The notes below the pieces were generated by a model. The model was given only the letters and a program-made list of their open reading frames with translations, was not told the origin of the DNA and did not search any database. This document shows, one piece after another, positions 9,578 to 18,278 of a DNA stretch of 40,675 nt. The stretch covers positions 1-40,675 of the forward strand of contig JBEKZS010000020.1 in NCBI GenBank assembly GCA_049509635.1, given 5' to 3'. Every line of letters begins with the position of its first letter. The stretch's first letter is position 1. Source of the stretch: Roseiarcus sp049509635. Its GTDB lineage: Bacteria > Pseudomonadota > Alphaproteobacteria > Rhizobiales > Beijerinckiaceae. The position numbers were made by a program, and so were the translations under genes.

Positions 9578-10084
9578 ATGGCCATGCGCCAAACCATCGC
9601 CGCCCCGGGCGGCATCTCCGATTCGATCGCGCGATTCACCGCCGCCGTTTTTGGTCTGGTCCCGCTTTCGCTGACGATGCTGGCGCTGAGATTCGCGCTC
9701 GCGATCCCGTTCTGGCGCTCGGGCCTCACCAAATGGGACGGCTTCCTCACGCTCTCGTTCGGCGCCCGGACGCTGTTCACCGAGGAGTTCAAGCTTCATA
9801 TTTTCGGGGCCGAGATCCCCTATCCAGCGCCCGAGCTGATGGCGACCCTGTCGGGAGCCGCCGAGATCTGCCTGCCGGTGCTTCTCGTTCTCGGGCTCGG
9901 CGCGCGATACGCCGCGCTCGGTCTGTTGGCGATGACGGGAATCATCCAGCTGACGCTGCCTGACGCCTGGGCGAACTTCCATCTGCCCTGGGCGGCGATG
10001 GCGCTCGCGATCATGACGTTCGGACCCGGAAGAATTGCGCTCGACTACGCCCTGGGGTTCGACAAGGGGCCGCGGCCGCCGTGA
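9578..10084 (+). CDS. DoxX-family membrane protein
   Basis: Predicted 168-residue inner-membrane protein with four transmembrane segments and the DoxX pattern LRFALAIPFWRSGLTKWDGF, AEICLPVLLVLGLGARYAALGLLAMT and LPWAAMALAIMTFGPGRIALDY. It starts nine bases after bufC and is the last gene of the operon. DoxX proteins commonly accompany bufferin-type MNIO operons, where a link to redox or copper handling has been proposed; the exact job is not known. Two ATG codons lie in tandem (9578 and 9584), with a GAGG site that fits either. Confidence 0.85.
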   Translation: MAMRQTIAAPGGISDSIARFTAAVFGLVPLSLTMLALRFALAIPFWRSGLTKWDGFLTLSFGARTLFTEEFKLHIFGAEIPYPAPELMATLSGAAEICLPVLLVLGLGARYAALGLLAMTGIIQLTLPDAWANFHLPWAAMALAIMTFGPGRIALDYALGFDKGPRPP

Positions 10085-10130
10085 GGCTTCAGCGGACGGC
10101 CGGCAGGCATCCAGGCGTGATCGACGAAGC

Positions 10131-12257
10131 TTACGGCGAGGCTCTGGCGCCGGAGTCGGCCGCCGCCGTCCGCGCCGCTCGCCAGCGCGCTTGCAGCGCC
10201 GCGACATCCTCGTTGCCGAGCGCGCGGGTCCGTTCGAACACGATCAATTTGACGCCTTTTTCGAGCTCGAACCCCTCTCCGGTGCGGCGATAGTCGGCGC
10301 CGATTCCGACCCCTGAGAGCATCTCGCCGGCAGGGACGATCACATTCTGCTGGTAGGCGGGCGCGAGGTGGGTCTGCACGGGATCGCCGACCAGCATGAT
10401 CGCACAATCCTTGAGCCCCGCGTTCGGCGGCCCGTCACGCGTGTCGACATGCGGCGTCGCCACATAGTTCCTCGCCGCCTCCCGCACGAGCGGCGACCCG
10501 CCGGGTCGCAACTGCCAGAGCTCGGCGACCAGCACGTCGTTGATCGTAGAGCTCGACCCGAGAAGACAGTAGCGATGTTCGGGCGAGGCGTTGACGTCGA
10601 GCCATGCCTTCAGGCGGTCGAGCTCGGCGAGGTCGGAGCGAGGGGCCGGCGGCCGTCCCGCCGTCGGCGCAAAGCCCTGCGGGGCCCAGCCGCTCACCGC
10701 CGGAGTCAAGGTGAAGGCGGCGAGCGCGATCAGCGCGCCGGCGGCGACCGTCCTTCGCCATTGGAATGCGACGAGAACGACGGCGCCGATCACCGCGGCG
10801 ACCGCCGGCGTCAGCAGATAGGCGTGGTGGATCGCCGGCGATTGTACGCGCAGGAACAGGATCGCGGCCACCGCGGTCGCGCCGCAGGTCAAGCGCAACA
10901 GGCGCGCATCGCCCGGTCGAACCCCCAGGAAAATCGCGCAGCCGAATGCGGCGGCCAGCAGCGCCGCGCCGTACCAATCGAAGATAGCGGCCATGACCGC
11001 CGCAGGGGCCTGCTTGTAGGCGGCGTAGATCGTCACATAGTCGTGCGCTGCGGGATTGGGAAGCCAGTCGATCAGCACCGGCGCGCACATTCCGAGCAGG
11101 GTGAGTCCGCCCAGCGCGCCGGCGCTCGCCAGGTCCGCCCAGCGAAATCGCGCGCGTCGATGGACCGCCAGGATCGCGATTTCCAGCATCAGCATCGACA
11201 CGATGCCGACGGCGGCGAAGGCGTACCAGCGGCGGAACAGGAACATTCCGAACAACGACAGCGCGAGCGCGAGCGTGACCCGGCGGGAGAGGCGGCCGAT
11301 CCACGCGTCATGACCGGGCGGCATCGCAAGCAGCCGGGCGAGTCTCTCGGACAGGCGCAACCCGGCGACCACCAGGACGAGCCCGCCGATATCGGGCATG
11401 CCGCGCGCGACCACGGCCATCCCGGTGGGATAGGCGACCACCGCGGCGCCGACGGCGAGCGCCAGGACCAAGGCGGGCCTGGGCGTCTCGGCGCGCCCGA
11501 ACCCGGCGCGTCGCGCGAGATCCCGCGCGAGCACGCCGAGGGCGAGATAGGCGGGCGCGGCGAACAGCGCGATGACCGCGGCCTGGTAGCAGGCGCGCGA
11601 AGTGAGCGAGGTCAGGGCGAGCGCCGCGGCGGGTCCCAGAGCCGGCAACAGCGAATACTCGTCCTTCATCGATTCGATCGAGACGCGGACCACCGCGCCG
11701 AACTCCCCGTGGTCGAGCAGCGAGGCGAGCGCGATCGACTCGATCCGGTACGACATGAAATCGGAGAACATCAGGTCATGCGAGACCGCGACATAGGCGA
11801 GGCAATAGAGCCCGAGGAGAACCGTCAGCCCGACGCAGAGGATCCAGACGCCGGTCGTGCGCTCCGTCTTACGCCAGCGCGCGGCCCTTGCGAGCGCGTA
11901 GCCGCAGAACGCCATCAAGGCGACCGAGCCGAAGCCGAACAGAAGCGTCAGCCTCTCGGCGTCGTGGATCGCCAGACCTGCGGCGAGCGCCGGGATCGCG
12001 AAGCAGACCCCGACGGGCGCGAAGGCCGCCAGACCCTTCCGGTCGAGCGTGAAGGCGAGCGCTCCGCAGCCGGCGAACGCCAGCAGCGCGACTGCCGCCG
12101 CGGTCGTCGGATCGGCGGCCGGCGCGACGCCCCGCAGGACGGACCAGGCGCCCCAGCCCAACGCGCAGGCGGCCGCGAGGACCGCGACTCGTTGTCGGGA
12201 GAAATCGGTCAGCGCGCACCTTTGGGTGAGTCGGATGGAGCCGCGTTCACCCTGCAC
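10131..12257 (-). CDS. Polytopic membrane protein, GT-C glycosyltransferase-like (paralogue 1)
   Basis: About 708 residues, with roughly a dozen hydrophobic segments in the first 520 residues and a C-terminal soluble domain (HRYCLLGSSSTINDVLVAEL, DCAIMLVGDPVQTHLAP, IGADYRRTGEGFELEKGVK). The first external loop contains SHDLMFSDFMSYRIESI, acidic residues in a place that resembles GT-C family transferases of the ArnT/PMT type, so transfer of a sugar from a lipid carrier is a reasonable but unproven guess. It is clearly paralogous, collinear over its whole length, with the gene at 12567-14645. The start is unclear: GTG 12257 lies in the shared leader; CTG 12212, with AAAGG six bases before it, aligns with the start chosen for the paralogue. 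It is convergent with doxX. Confidence 0.72.
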   Translation of the reverse strand: MQGERGSIRLTQRCALTDFSRQRVAVLAAACALGWGAWSVLRGVAPAADPTTAAAVALLAFAGCGALAFTLDRKGLAAFAPVGVCFAIPALAAGLAIHDAERLTLLFGFGSVALMAFCGYALARAARWRKTERTTGVWILCVGLTVLLGLYCLAYVAVSHDLMFSDFMSYRIESIALASLLDHGEFGAVVRVSIESMKDEYSLLPALGPAAALALTSLTSRACYQAAVIALFAAPAYLALGVLARDLARRAGFGRAETPRPALVLALAVGAAVVAYPTGMAVVARGMPDIGGLVLVVAGLRLSERLARLLAMPPGHDAWIGRLSRRVTLALALSLFGMFLFRRWYAFAAVGIVSMLMLEIAILAVHRRARFRWADLASAGALGGLTLLGMCAPVLIDWLPNPAAHDYVTIYAAYKQAPAAVMAAIFDWYGAALLAAAFGCAIFLGVRPGDARLLRLTCGATAVAAILFLRVQSPAIHHAYLLTPAVAAVIGAVVLVAFQWRRTVAAGALIALAAFTLTPAVSGWAPQGFAPTAGRPPAPRSDLAELDRLKAWLDVNASPEHRYCLLGSSSTINDVLVAELWQLRPGGSPLVREAARNYVATPHVDTRDGPPNAGLKDCAIMLVGDPVQTHLAPAYQQNVIVPAGEMLSGVGIGADYRRTGEGFELEKGVKLIVFERTRALGNEDVAALQARWRAARTAAADSGARASP

Positions 12258-12513
12258 GGGGCCGGTTAACTCTTTGCGCGTCCGTGCGGACGCAGACCGC
12301 GCCGCTCGCGGTCGGACAATCCGGGCGAGGCGCCGGCGGCGCGAAAGCGCGGCCGCGCGGGTCGACGGGCGCGAAGGCGAGGATCGCACAGCAGGCGAAT
12401 TGCGGGGCGGCGACCGCGAGCGCCGCCGGCGGGTCGAACGCGGGCGCCAAGCGATCGACGAGCAGCCATGCGCTCACGCCCATCACGCAGGCCGGAGAGA
12501 CCGGGCGGACCAT
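12247..12513 (-). pseudogene. Truncated third copy of the membrane-protein paralogue (N-terminal remnant)
   Basis: An 88-codon frame beginning MVRPVSPACVMGVSAWLL contains about 55 residues that align with the N-termini of both flanking genes: VMGVSAWLLVDRLAPAF matches GMGASAWLVMRLVAPDF of the 14645 gene, then LAFAPVDPRGRAFAPPAP matches LAFALDETGVRAFAPIGV. After that, similarity stops and the frame runs into the leader of the next paralogue. The first transmembrane helices are kept and the rest is deleted. It lies between the two full copies and starts behind its own copy of the conserved leader, so it is most simply the remains of a third tandem duplicate. A short functional product cannot be excluded. 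Confidence 0.7.
12249..12270 (-). repeat. Conserved leader, copy A
   Basis: Plus strand ACCCTGCACGGGGCCGGTTAAC, followed by TCTT. It matches copies at 12509-12530 and 14681-14702 at nearly every position and sits at the 5' end of paralogue 1. It is either duplicated 5' DNA or a retained regulatory site. Confidence 0.7.
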
Positions 12514-12530
12514 GCACGAGGGCGGTTTAA
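12509..12530 (-). repeat. Conserved leader, copy B
   Basis: Plus strand ACCATGCACGAGGGCGGTTTAA, followed by TCTT, at the 5' end of the truncated copy. A CAGGGT to CATGGT difference relative to copies A and C creates the ATG used by the remnant frame. Confidence 0.7.
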
Positions 12531-12566
12531 TCTTCGCCAGTTCCCCCGGCCCGCGCGCGCGGCGCG

Positions 12567-14645
12567 TCACGGCGAGGCGGTCCTCACCGGCGCCGCCGGA
12601 TCGCTCCGGCGCGCAGCGAGCCAACGCGCCTGGAGCGCCGCTATGTCGCCGTCGTCGAGCGGCCGCACACGGTCGAATACGACCAGCCGCACGCCCTTTT
12701 CGAGATTGAAGGCCTCGCCGGTGCGGCGGTAGTTGGCGCCGATCCCGCTGCCTTCCAGCATTTCGCGCGCCGGCACGATGACCGTCTGCTGGTACGCGGA
12801 TACGAGATGCGTCTGGACAGGATCGCCCACCAGCATGAAGGCGCAATCCTTCAGCTGGTCGCCGGGCGGCCCGTCGCGCGTGTCGACATGCGGCATGCCG
12901 ACGTCGATTTTCTTGGCTCGTTCGAGGACCGGCAGGCCTCCGGGGTCCATCTGCCAGAGTTCGTCGACGATCGCGTCGTTGATCGTATAGCTCGAGGCCA
13001 GCACGCAATAGCGGCGGTCGGGCGCGGCGTTGGCTTCGACCCAGGCCTTCAGGCGCGCCAGTTCGGCGAGGTCGCTGCGCGGCGGGGGCGGCAGACCCGC
13101 GGTCGGCGCCAGGCCCGCCGGCGCCCAGCCGCTGACCGCCGGCGTCAGGGTGACAGCGCCGAGCGCCGCCAGGCCGGCCAGGGCGCCGATCCGGCGCCGC
13201 TCGAACAGCACGACGAGGACCGCCCCGATCGAGGCGGCGACCGCCGGCGTCAGCAGGTAGACGTGATGGATCGCCGGCGATTGCACGCGTAGAAACAACG
13301 CCGCCGCGATCAGCGTCGCCCCGCAGGTCAGGCGCAGCAGGCGCCGATCGCCAGGCCGAACGGCCAGGAAGATCGCGCAGCACGCCGCGAGCGCCAGCGG
13401 CGCCGCGCCATACCAGTCGAGGAGTTCGGCGACCTGCGCGGCTACGGTCTTTCGATAGGCGGCGTAGATCGTCACATAGTCGTGGGTTCCCGGATCGGGC
13501 AGCCAGTCGATGAGGATGGGTGCGCAGAGCGTGAACAGGACGAGCCCGCACAGAGCCGCGGCGACGGTCGCCTCGCGCCAGCGGAATCGCGCGCGGCCGA
13601 TCGTCGCCAGCCCGACGACCTCGAGCGCCAGCATGGCCGCGATCCCAACCGCGGCGAAGGCGTACCACCGGCGGAACAGGAACATGCCGAATAGCGCCAG
13701 CGCGAGCGCCAGCCCGACCCGGCGCACGAGCGCCCCAACCCGCGCATCGTGCCCCGGCGGCAGCGCAAGGAGGCGTGCGAGGCGCTCGGCGAGGCGCAGG
13801 GCGGCGACGGCCAGGACGAGTCCGCCGATGTCGGGCATGCCGCGCGCGACCACCGCCATCCCCGCGGGATAGGCGGCGAAGGCGGCGCAGACCGCGACCG
13901 CCAGGACCGGCCAACCCGCCCGGGCGCGCGGGCGCCCCCGCCGCCCGGCCAGGTCGCGTGCGAGAACCCCGAGCGCGAGATAGGCGGGGGCGGCGTAGAA
14001 CGCGATTTCCGCCCCCTGATACCACGCCCGGGACGAGGGCGAGGTCGCCGCCAGGACCAGCCCGGGGAGCAGAGGCGGCAGCAGCGAATATTCGTCCTTC
14101 ATCGAACCGACGAACAGCCTGATCAAATCGACGACGCCGCCCTGGTCGAGGATCGAGGCGGTGATGATCGACTCGATGCGCCGATACATGAAATCGCCGA
14201 ACATCAGGTCGCGCGAGACGGCGACGTAGTAAAGGCAATAGAAGCCGAGGCAGGCGGCGGTCGCGGCCGCCACGATCCAATAGCCGGGCGCCCGCAAGAC
14301 CGCAGGCCAGCGCGCCGCCTTGGCGAGATTGTAGGCCGCCGCGACGATCAGGCCGAACGAACCGAAGCCGAATAGCGTGGCCATCGCCGAGGGCTGGCGA
14401 ATCAGGATCGCCGCGGCGAGCGCGGCGAGCGCGCCGACGACACCGATCGGGGCGAAGGCCCGGACGCCGGTCTCATCGAGCGCGAACGCCAGGGCGACGC
14501 CGCAGAGGAACGGCGCCATCGCGATGAGGGCGAGCGGCAGCGCCGCGAAGTCCGGGGCGACCAGCCGCATGACCAGCCAGGCGCTGGCGCCCATGCCGCA
14601 TGCCGCCGCGAGAACGGCGACGCGGTGTCGTGACAGACCGGGCAA
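12567..14645 (-). CDS. Polytopic membrane protein, GT-C glycosyltransferase-like (paralogue 2)
   Basis: About 692 residues, collinear with the 10131-12257 product: GLYCLAYVAVSHDLMFSDF there, GFYCLYYVAVSRDLMFGDF here; GMPDIGGLVLVVAGLRL and GMPDIGGLVLAVAALRL; FLFRRWYAFAAVGI in both; and the same C-terminal soluble domain with CVLASSYTINDAIVDELW and DCAFMLVGDPVQTHL. It has many transmembrane helices and is probably located in the inner membrane. The TTG at 14645 is taken as start because GGAG lies eight bases before it and the resulting N-terminus aligns with the paralogue; an upstream TTG at 14660 is possible. It follows the amidase closely on the same strand, and the leader copy overlaps the amidase stop codon. 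The function is not established; glycan transfer is only suggested by topology. Confidence 0.75.
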   Translation of the reverse strand: MPGLSRHRVAVLAAACGMGASAWLVMRLVAPDFAALPLALIAMAPFLCGVALAFALDETGVRAFAPIGVVGALAALAAAILIRQPSAMATLFGFGSFGLIVAAAYNLAKAARWPAVLRAPGYWIVAAATAACLGFYCLYYVAVSRDLMFGDFMYRRIESIITASILDQGGVVDLIRLFVGSMKDEYSLLPPLLPGLVLAATSPSSRAWYQGAEIAFYAAPAYLALGVLARDLAGRRGRPRARAGWPVLAVAVCAAFAAYPAGMAVVARGMPDIGGLVLAVAALRLAERLARLLALPPGHDARVGALVRRVGLALALALFGMFLFRRWYAFAAVGIAAMLALEVVGLATIGRARFRWREATVAAALCGLVLFTLCAPILIDWLPDPGTHDYVTIYAAYRKTVAAQVAELLDWYGAAPLALAACCAIFLAVRPGDRRLLRLTCGATLIAAALFLRVQSPAIHHVYLLTPAVAASIGAVLVVLFERRRIGALAGLAALGAVTLTPAVSGWAPAGLAPTAGLPPPPRSDLAELARLKAWVEANAAPDRRYCVLASSYTINDAIVDELWQMDPGGLPVLERAKKIDVGMPHVDTRDGPPGDQLKDCAFMLVGDPVQTHLVSAYQQTVIVPAREMLEGSGIGANYRRTGEAFNLEKGVRLVVFDRVRPLDDGDIAALQARWLAARRSDPAAPVRTASP

Positions 14646-14680
14646 CGGCGCGACTCCCAAGGCGAAGGTCCAGGCGACCC

Positions 14681-14702
14681 ACCCTGCACGAGGCCGGTTA
14701 AA
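14681..14702 (-). repeat. Conserved leader, copy C
   Basis: Plus strand ACCCTGCACGAGGCCGGTTAAA, followed by TCTT. It overlaps the stop codon of the amidase (14698-14700) and lies 36 bases before the chosen start of paralogue 2. Confidence 0.7.
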
Positions 14703-16113
14703 TCTTTTCGGTTCGGAGCGTGGCGGCGGGGGGATCGGGCCAGGCGCGCGCTTCCGGCGCGCGCATCGCCTCGAATGCGCGCGAAACGGCGAGGACGCCG
14801 AGGTCGTCGAATCGCCGGCCGATGATCTGGAGGCCGATCGGGAGTCCCTGCGCGTCATAGCCGCAGTTGATCGAAGCGGCGGGCTGCTCGGACATGTTGA
14901 ACGCGACGGTGAAGCCGATGTGCGGGAAGGGATTCAGCGGATCATCGCTCGGCGACGGCAACTCGGCAGGGTAGGCGGTGATCGGCGCAGTCGGCGAGAT
15001 CACGAAGTCGAACGGCAGGGTCGCCGCTACGGCGGCCTTGCGCATCAGCATTATCTGATTGAATCCATGGAACAATTGTTCCGGCGAGAGGCCGGACGCC
15101 GATTCCGCCCATTGCCGTATGAACGGCAGGATCCTGGCCCGCCGCGGCTCTGGAAGCGCGCGTATGTCGATCAGCGAGCGCATGCGCCAGAACCGGTCGA
15201 GGCCGTCCAGCATGTCCTGGGTGAGGAACGGCGCGAGCGGTTCGACGATCGCACCTTCGCGTGCGAAATCGCGTGCGGCCGCCTCGACCGCGACGCGGAC
15301 TTCGGCTGTCGGCGGGACGCCGCAGCCGGCCTCTAGCAGCAGCCCGATCCGCAATCCGCGCATGGACGCGGGCGCGATCCGCCAGTCGAGATCCTGTGAC
15401 GGCAACGACATGAAATCACGGCCGTCGGGGCGGACAAGAGCCGCCATCAGCAGCGCCGCGTCCTCGACGTCGCGGGTAATGGGCCCGGCGACGCGCCCGA
15501 TGTAGGGAGGATCGATCGGGATGCGTCCCGCGCTCGGCTTCAGTCCGAAAACGCCGCACCAGCCCGCGGGCAGCCGGACGGAGCCGCCGATATCGGTGCC
15601 CACGTGGAGCGGCCCATAGCCGGCGGCCGCGGCGGCCGCCGCACCCGCCGAGGATCCGCCGGGATTGCGCGCGAGGTCCCAGGGATTGCGGGTCAGCGGA
15701 TGGAAGCTCGACAGGCCCGACGACAGCATGCCGTAATCCGGCATCGTCGTCTTGGCGAACAGGATTGCGCCCGCTTCGCGAAGTCGCGCGGCGGGCGGCG
15801 CGTCGGCGCCCGCCGGGGTGAGATCGCTGGCCGCAGTGCCGACCGGGACCGGCTGGCCCCTGGTCGCAATATTGTCCTTGACCGTCGCCGGCGTCCCGTC
15901 GAGCGCGCCGAGCGGCGCCCCGCGCCGCCATCGATCCTCGGACGCCCGCGCTTCGCTCAGCGCACGGTCTGCGTCGAGCAGGTAGGTCGCGTGAATGTGG
16001 GGCTCGAACGTGGAAACCCGATCCAGGACGTCTTGCATGGCCTCGACGGGCGACAAGGCGCGGTCCCGATAGGCCCGCACGAGCGCCGAGGCGGAGAGTT
16101 GGTACGGTCGCAT
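14698..16113 (-). CDS. Amidase signature family hydrolase
   Basis: Predicted 471-residue amidase. The Ser-cisSer-Lys triad is complete: K79 in ATVKDN, the cis-serine in PGGSSAGAA (154/155) and the nucleophile S178 in GTDIGGSVRLPAGWCGVFGLKPS. The substrate amide cannot be read from sequence. The ATG at 16113 starts the usual N-terminal helix (SASALVRAYRDRALSPVEAM). It lies 136 bases downstream of a peptide-type binding protein and in the same direction as the dpp-like ABC genes and an omega-amino-acid aminotransferase. This suggests it acts on an imported amide or short peptide; GatA of the transamidosome is an alternative family member, but no gatB or gatC is present. Confidence 0.88.
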   Translation of the reverse strand: MRPYQLSASALVRAYRDRALSPVEAMQDVLDRVSTFEPHIHATYLLDADRALSEARASEDRWRRGAPLGALDGTPATVKDNIATRGQPVPVGTAASDLTPAGADAPPAARLREAGAILFAKTTMPDYGMLSSGLSSFHPLTRNPWDLARNPGGSSAGAAAAAAAGYGPLHVGTDIGGSVRLPAGWCGVFGLKPSAGRIPIDPPYIGRVAGPITRDVEDAALLMAALVRPDGRDFMSLPSQDLDWRIAPASMRGLRIGLLLEAGCGVPPTAEVRVAVEAAARDFAREGAIVEPLAPFLTQDMLDGLDRFWRMRSLIDIRALPEPRRARILPFIRQWAESASGLSPEQLFHGFNQIMLMRKAAVAATLPFDFVISPTAPITAYPAELPSPSDDPLNPFPHIGFTVAFNMSEQPAASINCGYDAQGLPIGLQIIGRRFDDLGVLAVSRAFEAMRAPEARAWPDPPAATLRTEKI

Positions 16114-16249
16114 GGCGCCTCATGATCCGCGCGCAGCCCGATCGCCCGCGGTGGCGACGATTGCGCTCCGCGCCCGGGGCGCACGCAAGTTCCGGACGCA
16201 AGCGCGACGCAGAAGCTTCGTCTATCTCACCGAAGCCGGTTCGGGCCAG

Positions 16250-17731
16250 TCATTTCCATGCCAGTGCGGAAAGATCGTTGGCGAAGATCGGCGAATCCTT
16301 CCACAGGCCGGTCAGGTTCGCATCGGCGACGGTGACCTGCGGCAGCTGGAACAGGAATGCGTTGACGCAATCGTCGGCGAGCTTGCGCTGCGCTTCGCCC
16401 ATGTATTTCTTGTACGTCTCCAGATCGGGCGCGGCGGTCAGCTTGGCGATGATTTCGCGGAAGTCCTTGTTGTCATACTGGAAATAATAGTCGGGGTTGG
16501 CGTAGATGCCGATGTCGAGCGGCTCGACGTGGCTGATGATGGTGAGGTCGTAGTTCTTCGCCGTGTAGACGCCGGAAAGCCATTGCGCCCATTCGACGTT
16601 TTCGATCTTCGCCTCGATCCCGACCTCGCCGAGCTCGGCCGCGACGATCTCGCCGCCCTTGCGCGCATAGTTCGGCGGGGGAAGGATCAGCGAGAGCTGC
16701 AGCGGCGTCGTGACGCTGGCCTCCTTCAGCAGCGCCTTCGCCTTGGCGGGGTCGTGCGGATATTCGCCGGTCAGGTCGACATAGCCGGGGTCGGTCGGCG
16801 TGAGATGGCTGCCGATCGGCGCGCCAAGACCGTTGTCGGCGCCGTCGACGATCGCCTTGCGATCGATCGCATAGGCGATCGCGCGACGCACCCTAACGTC
16901 GTCGAGCGGCTTCTTCTTGTTGTTGATCGCGAGGATGGTCTTGCCCTCGGTGCCGCCGGCGGTCACCTTGAAGCGAGGATCGGACTGGAATTGTGCGACC
17001 GCATCGAAATTGCCGAACCGCGGGAATGCGTCGACGTCGCCGGCCAGCAGCGCGGCGACCTGCGCCGAGGGATCGTTGATGATCCGGAAGGTCGCCTTGG
17101 CGATCGCGATCTTCGCCGCGTCGCGATAGCCGTCCCATTTCTCCAGCGTGACCGACGAGCCCTTGGTCCAGTTGGCCAGCTTGTAGGGCCCGGTGCCGAC
17201 CGGATTGGTCGCATCGGCCGCCGCGCTCTTCTCGTCGACGATCACTGCAGTATTCATGCCGAGGTGATAGAGCGCATCGAAGCTCGGCTGCTTGAACTTC
17301 AGCGAAACGCTCGCGGGATCCGACGCGTCGATCGATTCGATCGAGGCGAAGAACGCTTTTTCCTTGTTTGTGGAATCCTTCGAGGCGGCTCGTTCGAACG
17401 AAAACTTGACGTCCTTCGACGTAAACGGCGAGCCGTCCTGGAAAAGGACGTCCTTGCGGAGCTTGAAGGTCAGGGTCTTGAGGTCGGGCGAAAGGGTCCA
17501 GCTCTCGGCGAGCAGCGGCGTGACCGTGAAGTCGCCGTTGATCTTGGTCAGCCCTTCGAAGATATTATAGTGCGTGATCTCGCCGATCGCCGCCGCCGCG
17601 CCCGTCGTCGGATCGAGCCCCGGCGGCTCGAGCACCATGCCGATCGTCACGGTGTCCTTGGGCGCCGCGAGCGCACCCCAGGACAGAACCGCGGCGCTCG
17701 CGGCGACAATCACGCGAAGGGAATGACGCAT
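16250..17731 (-). CDS. ABC transporter substrate-binding protein, peptide/nickel family 5
   Basis: Predicted periplasmic binding protein of 493 residues with a Sec signal (RHSLRVIVAASAAVLSWGALAA). Family-5 marks are MVLEPPGLDPTTGAAAAIGE, NIFEGLTKINGDFTVTPLLAESW, LRKDVLFQDGSPFTSKDVKFSFE, GTGPYKLANW, DDVRVRRAIAYAIDRKAIVDG and YPHDPAKAKALLKEA. The ATG at 17731 has AAGGAG six bases upstream, which excludes the longer reading. The ligand is probably a short peptide or related compound. It should work with the permeases and ATPases at 18912-22645 but is separated from them by two small genes. No lipobox cysteine was seen, so it is likely soluble. Confidence 0.9.
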   Translation of the reverse strand: MRHSLRVIVAASAAVLSWGALAAPKDTVTIGMVLEPPGLDPTTGAAAAIGEITHYNIFEGLTKINGDFTVTPLLAESWTLSPDLKTLTFKLRKDVLFQDGSPFTSKDVKFSFERAASKDSTNKEKAFFASIESIDASDPASVSLKFKQPSFDALYHLGMNTAVIVDEKSAAADATNPVGTGPYKLANWTKGSSVTLEKWDGYRDAAKIAIAKATFRIINDPSAQVAALLAGDVDAFPRFGNFDAVAQFQSDPRFKVTAGGTEGKTILAINNKKKPLDDVRVRRAIAYAIDRKAIVDGADNGLGAPIGSHLTPTDPGYVDLTGEYPHDPAKAKALLKEASVTTPLQLSLILPPPNYARKGGEIVAAELGEVGIEAKIENVEWAQWLSGVYTAKNYDLTIISHVEPLDIGIYANPDYYFQYDNKDFREIIAKLTAAPDLETYKKYMGEAQRKLADDCVNAFLFQLPQVTVADANLTGLWKDSPIFANDLSALAWK

Positions 17732-17809
17732 TTCAGCTCCTTGGGGCCGAGGGCCGGGCGACTTCTTCATGCCATGCAATCCGAAGACGAAGCGGCCGTC
17801 AAGCTCATC

Positions 17810-17830
17810 AGTCTATAATATCACTAGATT
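17810..17830 (-). promoter_or_regulatory. AT-rich promoter or operator region before the binding protein
   Basis: In a GC-rich surrounding, the minus strand reads TATTAT (17820-17815) inside an imperfect inverted repeat AATCTA-N9-TAGACT. It could be a -10 element with a superposed operator. No good -35 was recognised at 17 bases. Confidence 0.35.
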
Positions 17831-17888
17831 GTTTCAGGCGGTTCAGATGTCGCCAGCGACCGTCGGAGGACGGGGTGCGCAAGCCCGT

Positions 17889-18278
17889 CTATCCGAACAC
17901 GACGGCGTGCATGATGCGCCCCGGGACCAGCGTGAACGCCCCGGCGGCCAGGAGCCCTGCATAGTTCGAGGTCATTGCGATCGCGTGGGCGCGGACGGCG
18001 CCGCGCCGGCGCATCCAGATCGCGTAGGGGATGTTGACCAGCGTCATTGCCGAGAGGAGATGGATGAAGCTGAAATGACCGGGATTGACGCTGCCTATGC
18101 CGAGCGAAATGGCCGCGGCGATCATCATCGACCCCGCCCAGATCGTCCCGAGGCGACGGTGCAGCGGCGTTCCCTTGCGCAAAAAAAGAACCGCGGCGCC
18201 CAGAACGAGCGCCGCGGTCGCCAGAATCGTATGGACTATGACCGTCGCCGGGCTCGCCAGCAACGGCGCCAGGGTCAC
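17889..18278 (-). CDS. DUF2306-like small membrane protein
   Basis: 129 residues with about four transmembrane segments: ASPATVIVHTILATAALVLGAAVLFL, GTIWAGSMMIAAAISLGIG, FIHLLSAMTLVNIPYAIW and YAGLLAAGAFTLVPGRIMH. The pattern with HRRLGTIWAG after the first loop, and histidines in the hydrophobic part, resembles DUF2306 membrane proteins, whose function is unknown. The GTG at 18278 overlaps the stop of the DUF2852 gene as GTGA, so the two form a coupled pair. Nothing in the sequence links it directly to the transporter around it. Confidence 0.75.
   Translation of the reverse strand: MTLAPLLASPATVIVHTILATAALVLGAAVLFLRKGTPLHRRLGTIWAGSMMIAAAISLGIGSVNPGHFSFIHLLSAMTLVNIPYAIWMRRRGAVRAHAIAMTSNYAGLLAAGAFTLVPGRIMHAVVFG

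Noticed and set aside
10368..12269. Open frame of over 600 codons on the plus strand
   Set aside because: It is antisense to the membrane-protein gene, rich in Arg, Gly and Gln with no family pattern; such frames are common opposite GC-rich genes.
16112..17818. Plus-strand frame of over 560 codons
   Set aside because: It is antisense to the family-5 binding protein, whose signal peptide, ribosome site and motifs are all in the minus frame.
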